Counted from the first letter of the stretch, positions 10,201 to 18,368 are shown. The stretch: 45,901 nt of DNA from Muribaculaceae bacterium (GCA_029060285.1 JAIDUH010000071.1:1-45901); one strand, 5' to 3'. A program made the numbers and translations. The notes: generated by a model from the sequence alone, not told the origin.

Positions 10201-10536
10201 TCCGCCGGATATCCATGGACCGGCAAGACCGACAAGTGCCGGCTTTATCACGTGATTATAGTAGACAAAATGACGTTTCTTTATCTTGTCATAAGCCATT
10301 TGGATGCGGCCGCCAAGTTCCGGCAATATCATCACTTTGATATATTCATTCTCAAGAAAGACGGCATTCCACTCGTGATCTGTTTTCTCATTGGATATCG
10401 ACTCAATCACGGGATATGGATATACCACACCCGATGAACCCTGATAAACTCTCTTTTCAAGAAAAATCGGATTTTTTTCAGGTTCCCCGACTTCATACGT
10501 AGGGATTACCACCTTTTCTTCCCAGGCCTTTACCAT
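7225..10536 (-). CDS. DUF5107 and tetratricopeptide repeat protein
   Basis: A very large (1103-residue) protein with no signal peptide, so probably cytoplasmic. Residues about 30-380 match the DUF5107 type: a beta-rich module recalling galactose-mutarotase folds (LPELGGRIQMAYDK, GGIEFNWPQHHRPS, WANPAVSVNEHY). Residues about 480-1090 are tandem TPR units (NALGLWYLRKVRFELAEKFLNKA, AHYLLGNIYYDKRQYDEAQKNWEKALELNPQ). Proteins of this architecture usually sit beside sugar transporters and catabolic genes, as here, 111 bases downstream of an XylE-like porter. A role in handling an intracellular sugar or glycoside is likely but undefined. It converges on the ThrE operon with a 16-base overlap. Confidence 0.85.
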   Translation of the reverse strand: MVKAWEEKVVIPTYEVGEPEKNPIFLEKRVYQGSSGVVYPYPVIESISNEKTDHEWNAVFLENEYIKVMILPELGGRIQMAYDKIKKRHFVYYNHVIKPALVGLAGPWISGGIEFNWPQHHRPSTYMPVDCTIENNPDGSVTVWVGEVERMFHQKGMAGFTLRPGCAYIEIKGVLYNPTDLPQTFLWWANPAVSVNEHYRSVFPPDINAVFDHGKRAVSSFPIATGTYYKMDYSAGVDIANYKNIYVPTSYMGVNSRYDFEGGYEFDTEAGMLHVASHHVSPGKKQWTWGNGDFGRAWDRNLTDEDGPYIELMAGVYTENQPDFSWLMPFEEKEFTQYFLPYRELGMVKNAVRDLLMNIEPTDDGKQVILKLFATKKDNFKIVLSGDDGELLSEESIEISPEKIYIKTIPLKGKNFDEIHLKVTWGISERLEWHAESDEIRPIPDAAEAALAPVEIKTNEQLYLTGLHLEQYRHATFSPVDYYEEALRRDPDDYRCNNALGLWYLRKVRFELAEKFLNKAVKVITRRNPNPYDGEPLFNLGVALKYQGKYDEAYSRFYKSTWNKAWQDAGYLECARISSKQGRTEDALDETRKCLNHNWHNHGARSLRALILLETGKKEEALSLCDDSLDIDPFNFGCLFVKALISKSKGDMDRLFLLLRNDAHNYEELAIGFLESGHYDLAVKVLDLGEESGASSLMSKYFKAAALWHGKHASEAEEIWKIAAAMDPTGCFPNSLHAIVALKLAINNNLADANAHYLLGNIYYDKRQYDEAQKNWEKALELNPQYPTVWRNLALCYFNKLHNAEKAVEYMEKAFTLDTSDGRVLMELDQLYRTLGYPHTDRLRLLENHLELTNKRDDLVLERITLLNQTGRYSDAKELLDSHIFHPWEGGEGKVSGQYQISRLELAKIAISEKRYDDAVSLLQECLVYPKHLGEGKLYGAQENDFYYLLGICHKELGEEGKAEECFLKATLGPTEPAAAMYYNDAKPDKIFYAGLAFRALGDENKARSYFNKLVNFGQQHYHDKVTMDYFAVSLPDLMIWDGNLDEANRKHCLYLLALGEYGLGNFKKSDKYLNLLMDMDINHQGAISFKTFQHMENSQRVA

Positions 10537-10647
10537 ATTTCTTTATAATATTAAAAATGACAAGTTAAATACAAAGTAAATATTCTGACAAAACATATTT
10601 ACCCCCAATATCCAATAGCCGATAATTGCTGGTTAATAATTGATCGT

Positions 10648-12039
10648 TTATCGTTGTTTCAGCAACTCTTTTTCTATTTGCTCAAGAGTTTTACCTTTAG
10701 TCTCAGGCAGTTTCCTTGAGAAATACAAGAATCCGGAGATGCATATGGCTGAATACAGCCAGAACGTTCCATAGCTTCCAAGTGATGCATTGAGGAGTGG
10801 GAAGCTATACGTTAAGGTAAAGCAACCTGTCCATAAAGCAAATGTACACACTGCCATTGCTATGCCTCTGACCTTATTGGGGAATATTTCTGCAAGAAGC
10901 ACCCAAGTGACAGGACCGAGTGTCATAGCATAGCAAGCAATGGCAAGCATCACAAGAATTACCATCAATATTCCCGACACTTGGAAATAATAGCAACTTC
11001 CAAGTATCAAATAGATTGCAAATAACCCGCCTGAACCGATAAGCATCAATATCTTGCGTCCGATTCGGTCAACAGCATATAAAGCTACAAAGGTAAATAC
11101 CACGTTTGTCACTCCGGTCAATACGATATTAAACAACATTTCTCCAAGGTCATATCCTGCATTTGAGAATATTTCTTGGGCATAGTTGAATATGACGTTG
11201 GTGCCACACCATTGTTGGAACACAGCTATTATGACACCTAAGATAATCAATGATATGTTTGGTTTCTTCAGTAAAGTTGAAAGCCCGTGTGTGTGTTCCT
11301 GTGCTTCTTCAGCTGTTTTAATGGCTTCGATCTCGACTTTTGCATACTCATTGCCTCCTATTCTGGCAAATACTTTCTTCGCTTGATCCGGCTTTCCTTT
11401 CAAAATCAGCCACCTTGGACTCTCCGGAATAAACATTACAAGCAGGAGGAATGCCGCAGCCGGGAAAGCTTCTGCCCAGAACATCCAGCGCCATCCCATT
11501 TGGCAATTCCATGAATCTAAAGGTGGAATCTCCAAGCCCACAGGCATCGGTTCGGCGATTAGCCAGTTTACTATCTGCGCACCAAGTATGCCAAGCACGA
11601 TGGTCAGCTGATTTATTGAAACCATTCGCCCTCTCGTTTCTGATGGAGACACTTCCGCAATATACATCGGCGACATTCCGGAGGCAACCCCGATCGCAAC
11701 CCCACCGATTAGGCGAGCCAAAAGAAACGGGATAAAAGTGTCTACAGCTCCTGTCATGTAGGCGGAGACAAGAAAGACGATAGCAGACAACAGCAACAAT
11801 GGTCTGCGTCCCCACAAATCTGCGAAAAATCCCGCTACCATCGCTCCTACAAGGCATCCCGCAATGGCAATGCTCATGGCAAGTCCTTGCATTGCAGGAT
11901 CTCCTCCTATGCCAAAAAATGCTTCATAAAACGGTTTGGCACCTCCTATCACTACCCAATCATAACCGAATAGCAATCCGCCCATCGCTGACACGCAGCA
12001 GATGAAATAGATGAATGTTTTATTTAGTTGAGGTATCAT
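10648..12039 (-). CDS. Sugar porter family MFS transporter, XylE-like
   Basis: A 463-residue, 12-span major facilitator of the sugar porter family, expected to import a pentose or hexose with protons. Signatures in order: LLFGYDWVVIGG with D27 (equivalent to the proton-coupling Asp of XylE), DLWGRRP (74-80), PESPRW (205-210), QQWCGTN (Q275, Q276 and N281, aligning with sugar-binding residues of XylE), DRIGRK, a GPVTWVLLAEIFP helix, and the terminal PETKGKTLEQIE. The neighbouring GH43/GH115 enzymes suggest xylose or arabinose. It is transcribed together with or just ahead of the DUF5107-TPR gene. Confidence 0.9.
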   Translation of the reverse strand: MIPQLNKTFIYFICCVSAMGGLLFGYDWVVIGGAKPFYEAFFGIGGDPAMQGLAMSIAIAGCLVGAMVAGFFADLWGRRPLLLLSAIVFLVSAYMTGAVDTFIPFLLARLIGGVAIGVASGMSPMYIAEVSPSETRGRMVSINQLTIVLGILGAQIVNWLIAEPMPVGLEIPPLDSWNCQMGWRWMFWAEAFPAAAFLLLVMFIPESPRWLILKGKPDQAKKVFARIGGNEYAKVEIEAIKTAEEAQEHTHGLSTLLKKPNISLIILGVIIAVFQQWCGTNVIFNYAQEIFSNAGYDLGEMLFNIVLTGVTNVVFTFVALYAVDRIGRKILMLIGSGGLFAIYLILGSCYYFQVSGILMVILVMLAIACYAMTLGPVTWVLLAEIFPNKVRGIAMAVCTFALWTGCFTLTYSFPLLNASLGSYGTFWLYSAICISGFLYFSRKLPETKGKTLEQIEKELLKQR

Positions 12040-12154
12040 GGTTATCTCTATGTTTTTTTATTTGTCAATATATTGCAGTTGGTTCTGATGAAGGTGTTTT
12101 GTCTTATTTTCATATCTTTTTCCCTTCGTAAATAAGTCAATACAACTTCAATCT

Positions 12155-12163
12155 GCAAAGTTA
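12155..12163 (-). promoter_or_regulatory. -7 promoter box for the sugar porter gene
   Basis: The minus strand reads TAACTTTGC here, an exact TAnnTTTGC, giving a leader of about 110 bases to the porter ATG at 12039. The box sits in the 38-base gap between two inverted copies of a 23-base repeat arm (12130-12152 and 12191-12213), so a dimeric regulator or DNA structure could control it. Confidence 0.5.
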
Positions 12164-12190
12164 TAAAAAATTGTCGATATACTCACGAAT

Positions 12191-12399
12191 ATTGAAGTTG
12201 TTTCGACTTATTTTTTTATTAAGATTTCGTCAGCTTTACGAGTAGATTTCGCTTCATGAAGAAGGAGCGATGCGGGCATCGTGACTGATGAATGAAGCGG
12301 AAGATGCCGTAAAGATGGCGGAAGCTTAATAAAAAGAATTGATCCTTCAGATTATTTTGAAATTTTTTATATTCGTAAATAAGTCGAAACAACTTCAAT
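12191..12399. repeat. 209-base long-hairpin element, copy 1
   Basis: The ends are a perfect 23-base inverted repeat (12191-12213 and 12377-12399; the match extends 2 bases further out). Inside, about 42 bases on the left (TTATTAAG... to GCTTCAT) pair imperfectly with the mirror segment on the right, around a conserved loop at about 12253-12297. A second copy lies at 36893-37100. Arm differences between the copies are compensatory, which argues that the fold is maintained. No transposase is present; it is probably a non-autonomous element or a structured RNA/DNA module. No clean target duplication is seen. Confidence 0.75.
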
Positions 12400-12420
12400 A
12401 TCAGTTTTTGTAAAAAGTTT

Positions 12421-12625
12421 GGTTCTTCTTCAAATTAGTTGAAATTCTATGATTTCTGTGCTCATTCCGACAACATCTGCGCTGAAAAGCTCCGAGTCTG
12501 TCATTCCCCAAAGCAAGAGATTGTGGTGCGAACGCAGTGAGTACATCCCACTCCTATAAAATAATATCCCTCCGCCCTCTACGTATTCTCCATCCGAAAG
12601 TTTCTTCAACTAAATTGCAGAAGAA
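12421..12625. repeat. Degenerate inverted-repeat segment
   Basis: The left arm GTTCTTCTTCAAATTAGTTG (about 12422-12441) is mirrored by a related sequence at about 12606-12625. The right part, read on the minus strand (TTTAGTTGAAGAAACTTTCGG), recurs on the plus strand at about 45420-45440. It looks like a decayed dispersed element; no gene is recognised inside. Confidence 0.45.
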
Positions 12626-12718
12626 TCCATCGTTTATCATTAATCGTTGATCGTTAATCATAGATCGTTGATCCGAAAGGGTATCAAATGTCTTGTCCCC
12701 GACAACGAGGAAAACACA

Positions 12719-12751
12719 TTTGGCTATTTCAGATTTTTTTGTTAATTTTGC
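12719..12751 (+). promoter_or_regulatory. Sigma-ABfr type promoter upstream of tig
   Basis: TTTG at 12719-12722 and TAATTTTGC at 12743-12751 are 20 bases apart, matching the Bacteroidetes primary sigma consensus (TTTG, 19-21 bases, TAnnTTTG). The predicted start near 12758 would leave a leader of about 110 bases before the tig ATG. Confidence 0.65.
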
Positions 12752-12866
12752 CAAATAATCCAAAAATCACTTAAAATAGCATAATCTTGTCGGAAATTTT
12801 TGGCATGGTTATTGTTATTAGAGTGTAGAACAAACGTAAAATATAGAAATAAACCATAAAACTGAA

Positions 12867-14222
12867 ATGAACGTAACGTTTGAAAAAATCGACGACGTAA
12901 ACGGACTCGTTACCGTTGAGCTCGCTGCAGCTGACTACGCTGACAACGTAAAGAAAGCACTCAAGAATATCGCTAAAAACCGTCCGGAACCTGGATTCCG
13001 TCCCGGCAAGACTCCTACTGCTCTCATCCAGAAGAAATATGGTGAGGCTGTCAAATATGACGAAGTCAACAAAGCGGTGTCTGACGCCCTATATAATTAT
13101 ATTAAGGAAAACAATCTCCGTGTTCTCGGCAACCCCGTTCCTGAAGCAAGTGAGAACTTCGATATCAAGAACGATGATTTCACTTTCAAGTTCCGCGTTG
13201 GACTTGCTCCTGAAATCGAGTCTCCAGTAAGCAAGGACTTGACTGTGCCTTATTATAACATTGAAGTGACCGACGAAATGGTGACTACACAGGATCAGAA
13301 CCTCCGTCGCCGCTTCGGCAAGCAGGAATCAGGAGACACTGTCGAAAGCAACTCCGTAGTAAAAGGCATAATTACCGAACTCAACGAGGATGGCTCTGTA
13401 AAAGAAGGTGGTGTTGTTGTTGAAAATGGCATCGTAGGTCCTGAACACTTTAAGAGCGATGAGCAGAAGGCTATCTTTGTTGGCAAGAAAGTAGGCGACA
13501 AGTTCGCCTTCAACCCATGGGCTGCCGCTGATGGAAATGCTGTAGAACTTGCTTCTATGCTCCATATCAATAAAGATGATGTAGAAAACCACAAAGGCGA
13601 CTTCCAGTTTGAAATCACAGACTCGATCGTGCTCCGCCCTGCAGAACTCGGTCAGGAATACTACGATCAGCTCTTTGGCAAAGACAATGTCAAGGATGAG
13701 GAAGAATACAAGAAGAGCGTGAAGGAAATGATCGAAGCTCAGCTCAGCAATGACAGCGACTATCGCTTCACTATCGACTCAAAGGATGCTATCCTCAAGG
13801 CAGTAGGTGATATCGTACTCCCTGATGCAGTCCTCAAGGATTATCTCAAGCAAGCGAATGAGACCCTAAATGACGAAAACATCGAAGAGGAATATGCCAA
13901 GGCACGTCCTCAACTCGTCTGGCAACTCGTCAGCGACAAGATCGCTCAGGCTCTTGAAGTGAAACTTGAGCAGGAAGACGTTGTTGAACTTGCCAAGGCT
14001 ATTGCAGCCAACCAGTTCGCTCAGTATGGCATGCCGAATGTGCCTGATGATATCCTTGCTAAATACGCTCAGGAGATCATCGGAGGCAAGCAGGGTGACC
14101 AGGTGCGCCAGCAAGCTTTCGAAAGCAAACTCTTCGGTGCTATCAAAAATGCTGTCAACCTCGACGAGAAGAACGTCAGCGTAGAAGAATTCAACAAACT
14201 TTTCGCTCCCGCAGAAGCATAA
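12867..14222 (+). CDS. tig: Trigger factor
   Basis: A 451-residue ribosome-bound chaperone with peptidyl-prolyl isomerase fold that receives nascent chains at the exit tunnel. The N-terminal ribosome-binding loop GFRPGKTP (43-50) is the family signature (GFRxGxxP). The central FKBP-like domain spans about 155-245 and is diverged, as usual in Bacteroidetes; the C-terminal helical chaperone arms follow to residue 430. It is upstream of clpP and clpX in the conserved tig-clpP-clpX order. A 192-base gap with a hairpin separates it from clpP. Confidence 0.95.
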   Translation: MNVTFEKIDDVNGLVTVELAAADYADNVKKALKNIAKNRPEPGFRPGKTPTALIQKKYGEAVKYDEVNKAVSDALYNYIKENNLRVLGNPVPEASENFDIKNDDFTFKFRVGLAPEIESPVSKDLTVPYYNIEVTDEMVTTQDQNLRRRFGKQESGDTVESNSVVKGIITELNEDGSVKEGGVVVENGIVGPEHFKSDEQKAIFVGKKVGDKFAFNPWAAADGNAVELASMLHINKDDVENHKGDFQFEITDSIVLRPAELGQEYYDQLFGKDNVKDEEEYKKSVKEMIEAQLSNDSDYRFTIDSKDAILKAVGDIVLPDAVLKDYLKQANETLNDENIEEEYAKARPQLVWQLVSDKIAQALEVKLEQEDVVELAKAIAANQFAQYGMPNVPDDILAKYAQEIIGGKQGDQVRQQAFESKLFGAIKNAVNLDEKNVSVEEFNKLFAPAEA

Positions 14223-14273
14223 ACTCAATTTTAATGATTAATTATTAAAGATTAATTATTAAATTATACTGAA

Positions 14274-14303
14274 GCGGCGATGCGGGAATCTCTGCATCGC
14301 CGC
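14274..14303 (+). terminator. Hairpin between tig and clpP
   Basis: A perfect 10-bp stem (GCGGCGATGC with GCATCGCCGC) encloses a 10-base loop, 52 bases after the tig stop. There is no T-run, so it may be a weak terminator, a processing site or a 3'-end stabiliser between tig and clpPX. Confidence 0.5.
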
Positions 14304-14414
14304 CTCTAATTAATACAGCTTCAGATTCAGCATGATATGCCATTTTATACATGAGTAATCATGATAAATCTTGATATATCATGCCATAACCAGAATTAAG
14401 AATAGATCAAGACT

Positions 14415-15119
14415 ATGAATGATTTTGAAAAATACGCCGTAAAACATCTCGGCATCAACAGCAATATGCTCGATGGCTATCAGAAAGCCATCAACCGTCA
14501 GGCAGGGGCTGTAACTGTTCCCCACGCTGATTATATGAACCCTTACATTCTTGAAGAGCGTCAACTCAACGTCACTCAAATGGATGTTTTCTCCCGCCTT
14601 ATGATGGACCGCATCATCTTTCTCGGGACTCAAGTGACCGACCAAAGTGCCAACATCATCCAGGCGCAGCTTCTTTATCTCGACTCCGTAGATCCTGACA
14701 AGGATATCTCTCTTTACATTAACTCTCCGGGCGGATCTGTATATGCAGGTCTCGGTATCTACGATACCATGCAATATGTCAATAGCGATGTCTCCACAAT
14801 CTGCACCGGAATGGCTGCGTCCATGGCTGCTGTGCTTCTCGTGGCTGGCGAAAAGGGAAAACGTTTTGCCCTCCCCCACAGCCGAGTCATGATCCACCAG
14901 CCGATGGGTGGCATTCAGGGACAGGCCTCGGATATCGAAATCACTGCCCGCGAGATCCTCAAACTCAAGGATGAACTTTACCGTATCATCTCCGAACACA
15001 GCGGCATGAGCCTTGAAAAAGTGGCTGCTGACAGCGACCGTGATTATTGGATGATAGCTTCTGAAGCTAAGGAATATGGCATGATCGACCGAATTCTTAT
15101 CAACGAAAAGAAGAAATAA
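14415..15119 (+). CDS. clpP: ATP-dependent Clp protease proteolytic subunit
   Basis: A 234-residue serine protease subunit that forms the double-heptamer chamber of ClpXP. The catalytic triad is complete: S136 in [10 protein letters not shown]161 in MIHQPMGG, and D210 in SDRDYWM, with spacing identical to E. coli ClpP. The N-terminal extension of about 35 residues is a little longer than in E. coli; processing near it is likely. clpX begins 9 bases downstream, so the two are co-transcribed. Confidence 0.97.
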   Translation: MNDFEKYAVKHLGINSNMLDGYQKAINRQAGAVTVPHADYMNPYILEERQLNVTQMDVFSRLMMDRIIFLGTQVTDQSANIIQAQLLYLDSVDPDKDISLYINSPGGSVYAGLGIYDTMQYVNSDVSTICTGMAASMAAVLLVAGEKGKRFALPHSRVMIHQPMGGIQGQASDIEITAREILKLKDELYRIISEHSGMSLEKVAADSDRDYWMIASEAKEYGMIDRILINEKKK

Positions 15120-15128
15120 TCAGCAATC

Positions 15129-16385
15129 ATGGCAAAAAAGACACAGGGGTCAGGGCTGCAATGCGCTATGTGCGGAGTGTTTGATTCCGATGCAAATCCG
15201 GTTGTGGAGATTATGCCCGGGCTTGCCCTTTGCTCTGACTGTATTTCATACATCGAGACTACTGGTCAGGCGGAGCTCGCTCAACGAAATTCTGCTAAGC
15301 CAAAGAAAAAAGCGCGCAACTCTATCCCCAAACCCAAGGAGATCAAGGAGTTTCTCGACCAATATATCATTGGACAGGATGAAGCTAAAAAATATATGGC
15401 TGTTGCCGTATACAACCACTACAAACGCATCCAGCGCCTCGACGAAGGGAAACAAGATGCTGAGGACGTGGACATCGAGAAGTCTAATGTGATACTCGTA
15501 GGTCCTACAGGTACCGGCAAGACCCTCCTTGCTAAGACCATTGCAAAACTCCTTGACGTGCCTTTCACTATCGTAGATGCTACAGTACTGACTGAAGCTG
15601 GCTATGTAGGCGAAGATATTGAGTCTCTCCTTACACGCCTTCTTCAAGCTTGCGACTACGACGTGAAAAAGGCTGAACGCGGCATAGTCTTTATCGACGA
15701 GATCGACAAGATTGCCCGCAAGAGCGATAATCCTTCGATCACTCGCGACGTAAGCGGAGAGGGTGTGCAGCAAGGCCTTCTCAAACTTTTGGAGGGTTCT
15801 ACTGTCCTCGTGCCACCTAACGGCGGACGTAAGCATCCGGAACAAAAGATGATTGCGGTAGATACAAAGAACATTCTTTTCGTCTGCGGCGGTGCTTTTG
15901 ACGGCATCGAGCGAAAGATAGCTGCCCGGCTCAACACCCACACTGTCGGCTACGGACAGAACAGCAGTGACGCCAAGAAGAAACGCGAAAATCTCATGCG
16001 TTATGTGATGCCACAAGACTTAAAGTCGTTTGGTCTTATCCCTGAGATTATCGGTCGTCTTCCTGTGCTCACGGCTCTTGACCCTCTCGACCGGGATGCA
16101 CTTAGGAGAATACTTGTGGAGCCTAAGAACGCCATCATCCGTCAATACAAGAAACTCTTTGAGATGGACGGAGTGGAACTTGAATTTACCGACGAGGCTC
16201 TTGATACGATCGTAGACAAGGCCATAGAATATAAGCTCGGGGCTCGCGGATTAAGAAGCATTGTCGAAACAGTTATGGTCGATGCCATGTATGAGGTGCC
16301 TTCTTCAAAAACCAAGAAATTTGAGGTTACGGCTGACTATGTGATCGACAAACTTGCTCAGAATCCGGGGCTAAACCAAAGTTAG
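15129..16385 (+). CDS. clpX: ATP-dependent Clp protease ATP-binding subunit ClpX
   Basis: A 418-residue AAA+ unfoldase that feeds substrates to ClpP. The N-terminal C4 zinc-binding domain is intact (C12, C15, C35, C38). Walker A is GPTGTGKT (125-132), Walker B is IVFIDE (186-191), pore loop 1 is GYVG (158-161), and an RKH loop is seen at 234-236. The ClpP-docking loop reads TVGYG (272-276) in place of the IGF of E. coli. It lies 9 bases after clpP and ends before a strong terminator. Confidence 0.97.
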   Translation: MAKKTQGSGLQCAMCGVFDSDANPVVEIMPGLALCSDCISYIETTGQAELAQRNSAKPKKKARNSIPKPKEIKEFLDQYIIGQDEAKKYMAVAVYNHYKRIQRLDEGKQDAEDVDIEKSNVILVGPTGTGKTLLAKTIAKLLDVPFTIVDATVLTEAGYVGEDIESLLTRLLQACDYDVKKAERGIVFIDEIDKIARKSDNPSITRDVSGEGVQQGLLKLLEGSTVLVPPNGGRKHPEQKMIAVDTKNILFVCGGAFDGIERKIAARLNTHTVGYGQNSSDAKKKRENLMRYVMPQDLKSFGLIPEIIGRLPVLTALDPLDRDALRRILVEPKNAIIRQYKKLFEMDGVELEFTDEALDTIVDKAIEYKLGARGLRSIVETVMVDAMYEVPSSKTKKFEVTADYVIDKLAQNPGLNQS

Positions 16386-16429
16386 AGTTGTCGCGATGTC
16401 TCCGATGTCATTGTCGTCTCAGACACGTT

Positions 16430-16472
16430 GAAAACGTCGAAAACGATGAAAACGTCGAAAACGATGAAAACG
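16430..16472 (+). repeat. Short tandem 9-base repeat array
   Basis: Four full units and a partial one of GAAAACGTC alternating with GAAAACGAT, just downstream of clpX. A related array of CGTTGTCAT/CGTTTTCAT words (the reverse complement sense) lies at 45113-45148. Function is unknown. Confidence 0.7.
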
Positions 16473-16509
16473 AAAATAACTTATACAATTTTCTGATAAA
16501 TTATTCGTT

Positions 16510-16546
16510 AAAAAAAGAGTGAAGCACTAATGCTCACTCTTTTTTT
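16510..16546 (+). terminator. Rho-independent terminator of the clpPX operon
   Basis: A 13-bp stem (AAAAAAAGAGTGA at 16510-16522 with TCACTCTTTTTTT at 16534-16546) with an 11-base loop. The T-run on one side and A-run on the other make it potentially bidirectional. Confidence 0.85.
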
Positions 16547-16586
16547 GATTTTTACCATATCGGTTTTATCATATCGACAAAGAAAA

Positions 16587-18314
16587 ATGAAAACGAAGCA
16601 CATAGCTGCATTAGCCATCATCGCGAGCTCTGCCATATCCGCTTTGGCAAAGGATGAAATCATCATGACAGTCAACGGCGTGGATGTCCCTCGCTCTGAA
16701 TTCGAATACCTCTACCACAAAAACCAGCAACAGCAAGTCGATCCACAGAGTCTTGAGGAATACGCTGAAATGTTTAAGATATACAAACTTAAAGTTGCTG
16801 ATGCCCTTCATCAGAGACTTGATACGGTCTCTGCTTTCAAATCGGAGATGAATCAATACAAGAAAGATCTTGCAACTCCTTATATGACTGATTCCATCTT
16901 CTTGAATTCTCTTGTCAAGGAAGCTTTCGACCTCAGCAAAGAGGAAGTCGAGGCATTCCATATCATGCTTGCAAAGGGCCCGTCTGACGATGAGACAAAA
17001 AAAGCAAGGGAGCAAGCTGACTCGCTCCGCCAAGTTCTTCTGAATGGCGGTGACTTCAGCGAACTTGCTGCCAAATATTCAGTAGACCGTGCAAGCTCCA
17101 ATTCTGGAGGCCGTATGGGCTATATCGTATCAGGCAGATTCCCTTATGCTTTTGAAAAAGCTGCTTATTCTCTTGCCCCGGGGCAGATTTCTGAAATAGT
17201 CGAGTCTCCTCAAGGTTTCCATATCCTTAAAGGTGGCAAACATCGCCCTGCCCGCGGCACTGTACTCGTAGAGCATATCATGAAGATGGTGCCTCCTACA
17301 GCCACTGCCGAACAACAGGCCGCCGCAAAAGCAAGCATCGACAGCATCTACAAAGTCGTGGCGGCTAATCCTGAAAAATTCGAAGACCTTGCACGTGAAT
17401 TAAGCGATGACAAAGGTTCCGGTCGTCAAGGAGGAAAACTCAACTGGTTTGGTGCCGGCATGATGGTCGAACCTTTTGACTCCGCTTCCTTCGCCCTGAA
17501 TGTAAATGAAATCTCAATGCCTGTAAAAAGCCAATATGGTTGGCATATTATCCGCAAACTCGATGCAAAAGCACCTGCTTCTATCAATGAAATCAAACCG
17601 CTCGTGCTCAAACGCATCGCAAATCCTCAAGACGAACGTTTCAATCTCGTAGAGAAAAACCTCATCAATAATCTGCGCAAGAAACACAAAAAGATACTGC
17701 AGAAACAAAATCTTGATGATGAAGCGCTAAAAGAAGTAGAATACGAATGGCTTTACGCAAATGAACCCGACTATAGGAATCTTCTTAACGAATACCGCGA
17801 AGGATCTCTGCTCTACGAAGCAAGCGTGCGTGAAGTGTGGGACAAAGCTGCCAAAGATGAGGATGGTCTAAACGAATATTTTAATGCTCACCGTGACGAA
17901 TATAAATGGACCAAGCCCCATGTAAAAGGCATTCTCGTGCAAGCTGCCAATGACTCAGTGGCAAGCCTTGTAAGAGCAAGTCTCAGAGAAATATCTGACG
18001 ACAATGGATTTAAGGCGCTTAAGAAGCAATATATTGGCAAGGCTTCCATGGATAAAGTCCTTGTGGAAGAAGGCCAGAATGCTATGGTCGACAATATAAT
18101 GTTCGGAGGGGAACCTGTGACACCGAGCAACAAGAAATATACTGTATATTTCATATTCGATCCCAAGCTCCTCGATGCTCCTGAGACTATGTCTGATGTC
18201 AAGAGCCTCGTGACAAGCGACTATCAGAATAAACTTGAACATGATTGGGTGGAAAACCTCAAATCGCGCTATCCGGTCAAAGTAAACGAAAAGGTGCTGA
18301 AAAAAGTCAAATAA
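16587..18314 (+). CDS. Periplasmic parvulin-type peptidyl-prolyl isomerase (PpiC/SurA-like)
   Basis: A 575-residue secreted foldase with signal peptide MKTKHIAALAIIASSAISALA. The ATG at 16587 is preferred because an upstream in-frame ATG at 16530 lies inside the clpX terminator hairpin. A SurA_N-like helical segment (about 25-125) is followed by two parvulin domains: about 130-235 (HIMLAKGPSDDE, GGRMGYIVSGRFPYAFEKAAY, SPQGFHILK) and about 240-345 (HIMKMVPP, GGKLNWFGAGMMVEPFDSASF, YGWHIIRKLD). The C-terminal 230 residues are helical. It probably helps outer-membrane proteins fold and heads a chaperone series with the next three genes. Confidence 0.88.
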   Translation: MKTKHIAALAIIASSAISALAKDEIIMTVNGVDVPRSEFEYLYHKNQQQQVDPQSLEEYAEMFKIYKLKVADALHQRLDTVSAFKSEMNQYKKDLATPYMTDSIFLNSLVKEAFDLSKEEVEAFHIMLAKGPSDDETKKAREQADSLRQVLLNGGDFSELAAKYSVDRASSNSGGRMGYIVSGRFPYAFEKAAYSLAPGQISEIVESPQGFHILKGGKHRPARGTVLVEHIMKMVPPTATAEQQAAAKASIDSIYKVVAANPEKFEDLARELSDDKGSGRQGGKLNWFGAGMMVEPFDSASFALNVNEISMPVKSQYGWHIIRKLDAKAPASINEIKPLVLKRIANPQDERFNLVEKNLINNLRKKHKKILQKQNLDDEALKEVEYEWLYANEPDYRNLLNEYREGSLLYEASVREVWDKAAKDEDGLNEYFNAHRDEYKWTKPHVKGILVQAANDSVASLVRASLREISDDNGFKALKKQYIGKASMDKVLVEEGQNAMVDNIMFGGEPVTPSNKKYTVYFIFDPKLLDAPETMSDVKSLVTSDYQNKLEHDWVENLKSRYPVKVNEKVLKKVK

Positions 18315-18339
18315 GATTCTTTTGACTCAATAGATTTTC

Positions 18340-18368
18340 AAAAACCTCGGCAATGAACCGAGGTTTTT
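18340..18368 (+). terminator. Rho-independent terminator after the first PPIase gene
   Basis: An 11-bp perfect stem (AAAAACCTCGG with CCGAGGTTTTT) and 7-base loop, ending in five Ts, 25 bases after the stop codon. Confidence 0.85.

Larger units (their letters stand above)
12040..12866. other. 827-base intergenic region rich in inverted repeats
   Basis: No convincing gene is present. From left to right it holds the minus-strand promoter of the sugar porter (12155-12163), a 209-base hairpin element (12191-12399) with an extra copy of its arm at 12130-12152, a second degenerate inverted-repeat segment (12421-12625), an irregular run of ATCGTT/ATTAATC-like words (about 12628-12672), and the promoters of tig (12719-12751 and possibly 12801-12816). 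A 69-codon minus-strand ORF across 12554-12763 is built from these repeats and is not believed to be a gene. Confidence 0.7.

Noticed and set aside
12554-12763. 69-codon minus-strand ORF
   Set aside because: Made of repeat words (SDQRSMINDQRLMIND) and the decayed dispersed repeat; it also runs across the tig promoter.
15246-16016. 256-codon minus-strand ORF
   Set aside because: Antisense shadow of clpX; no start signal or family resemblance.
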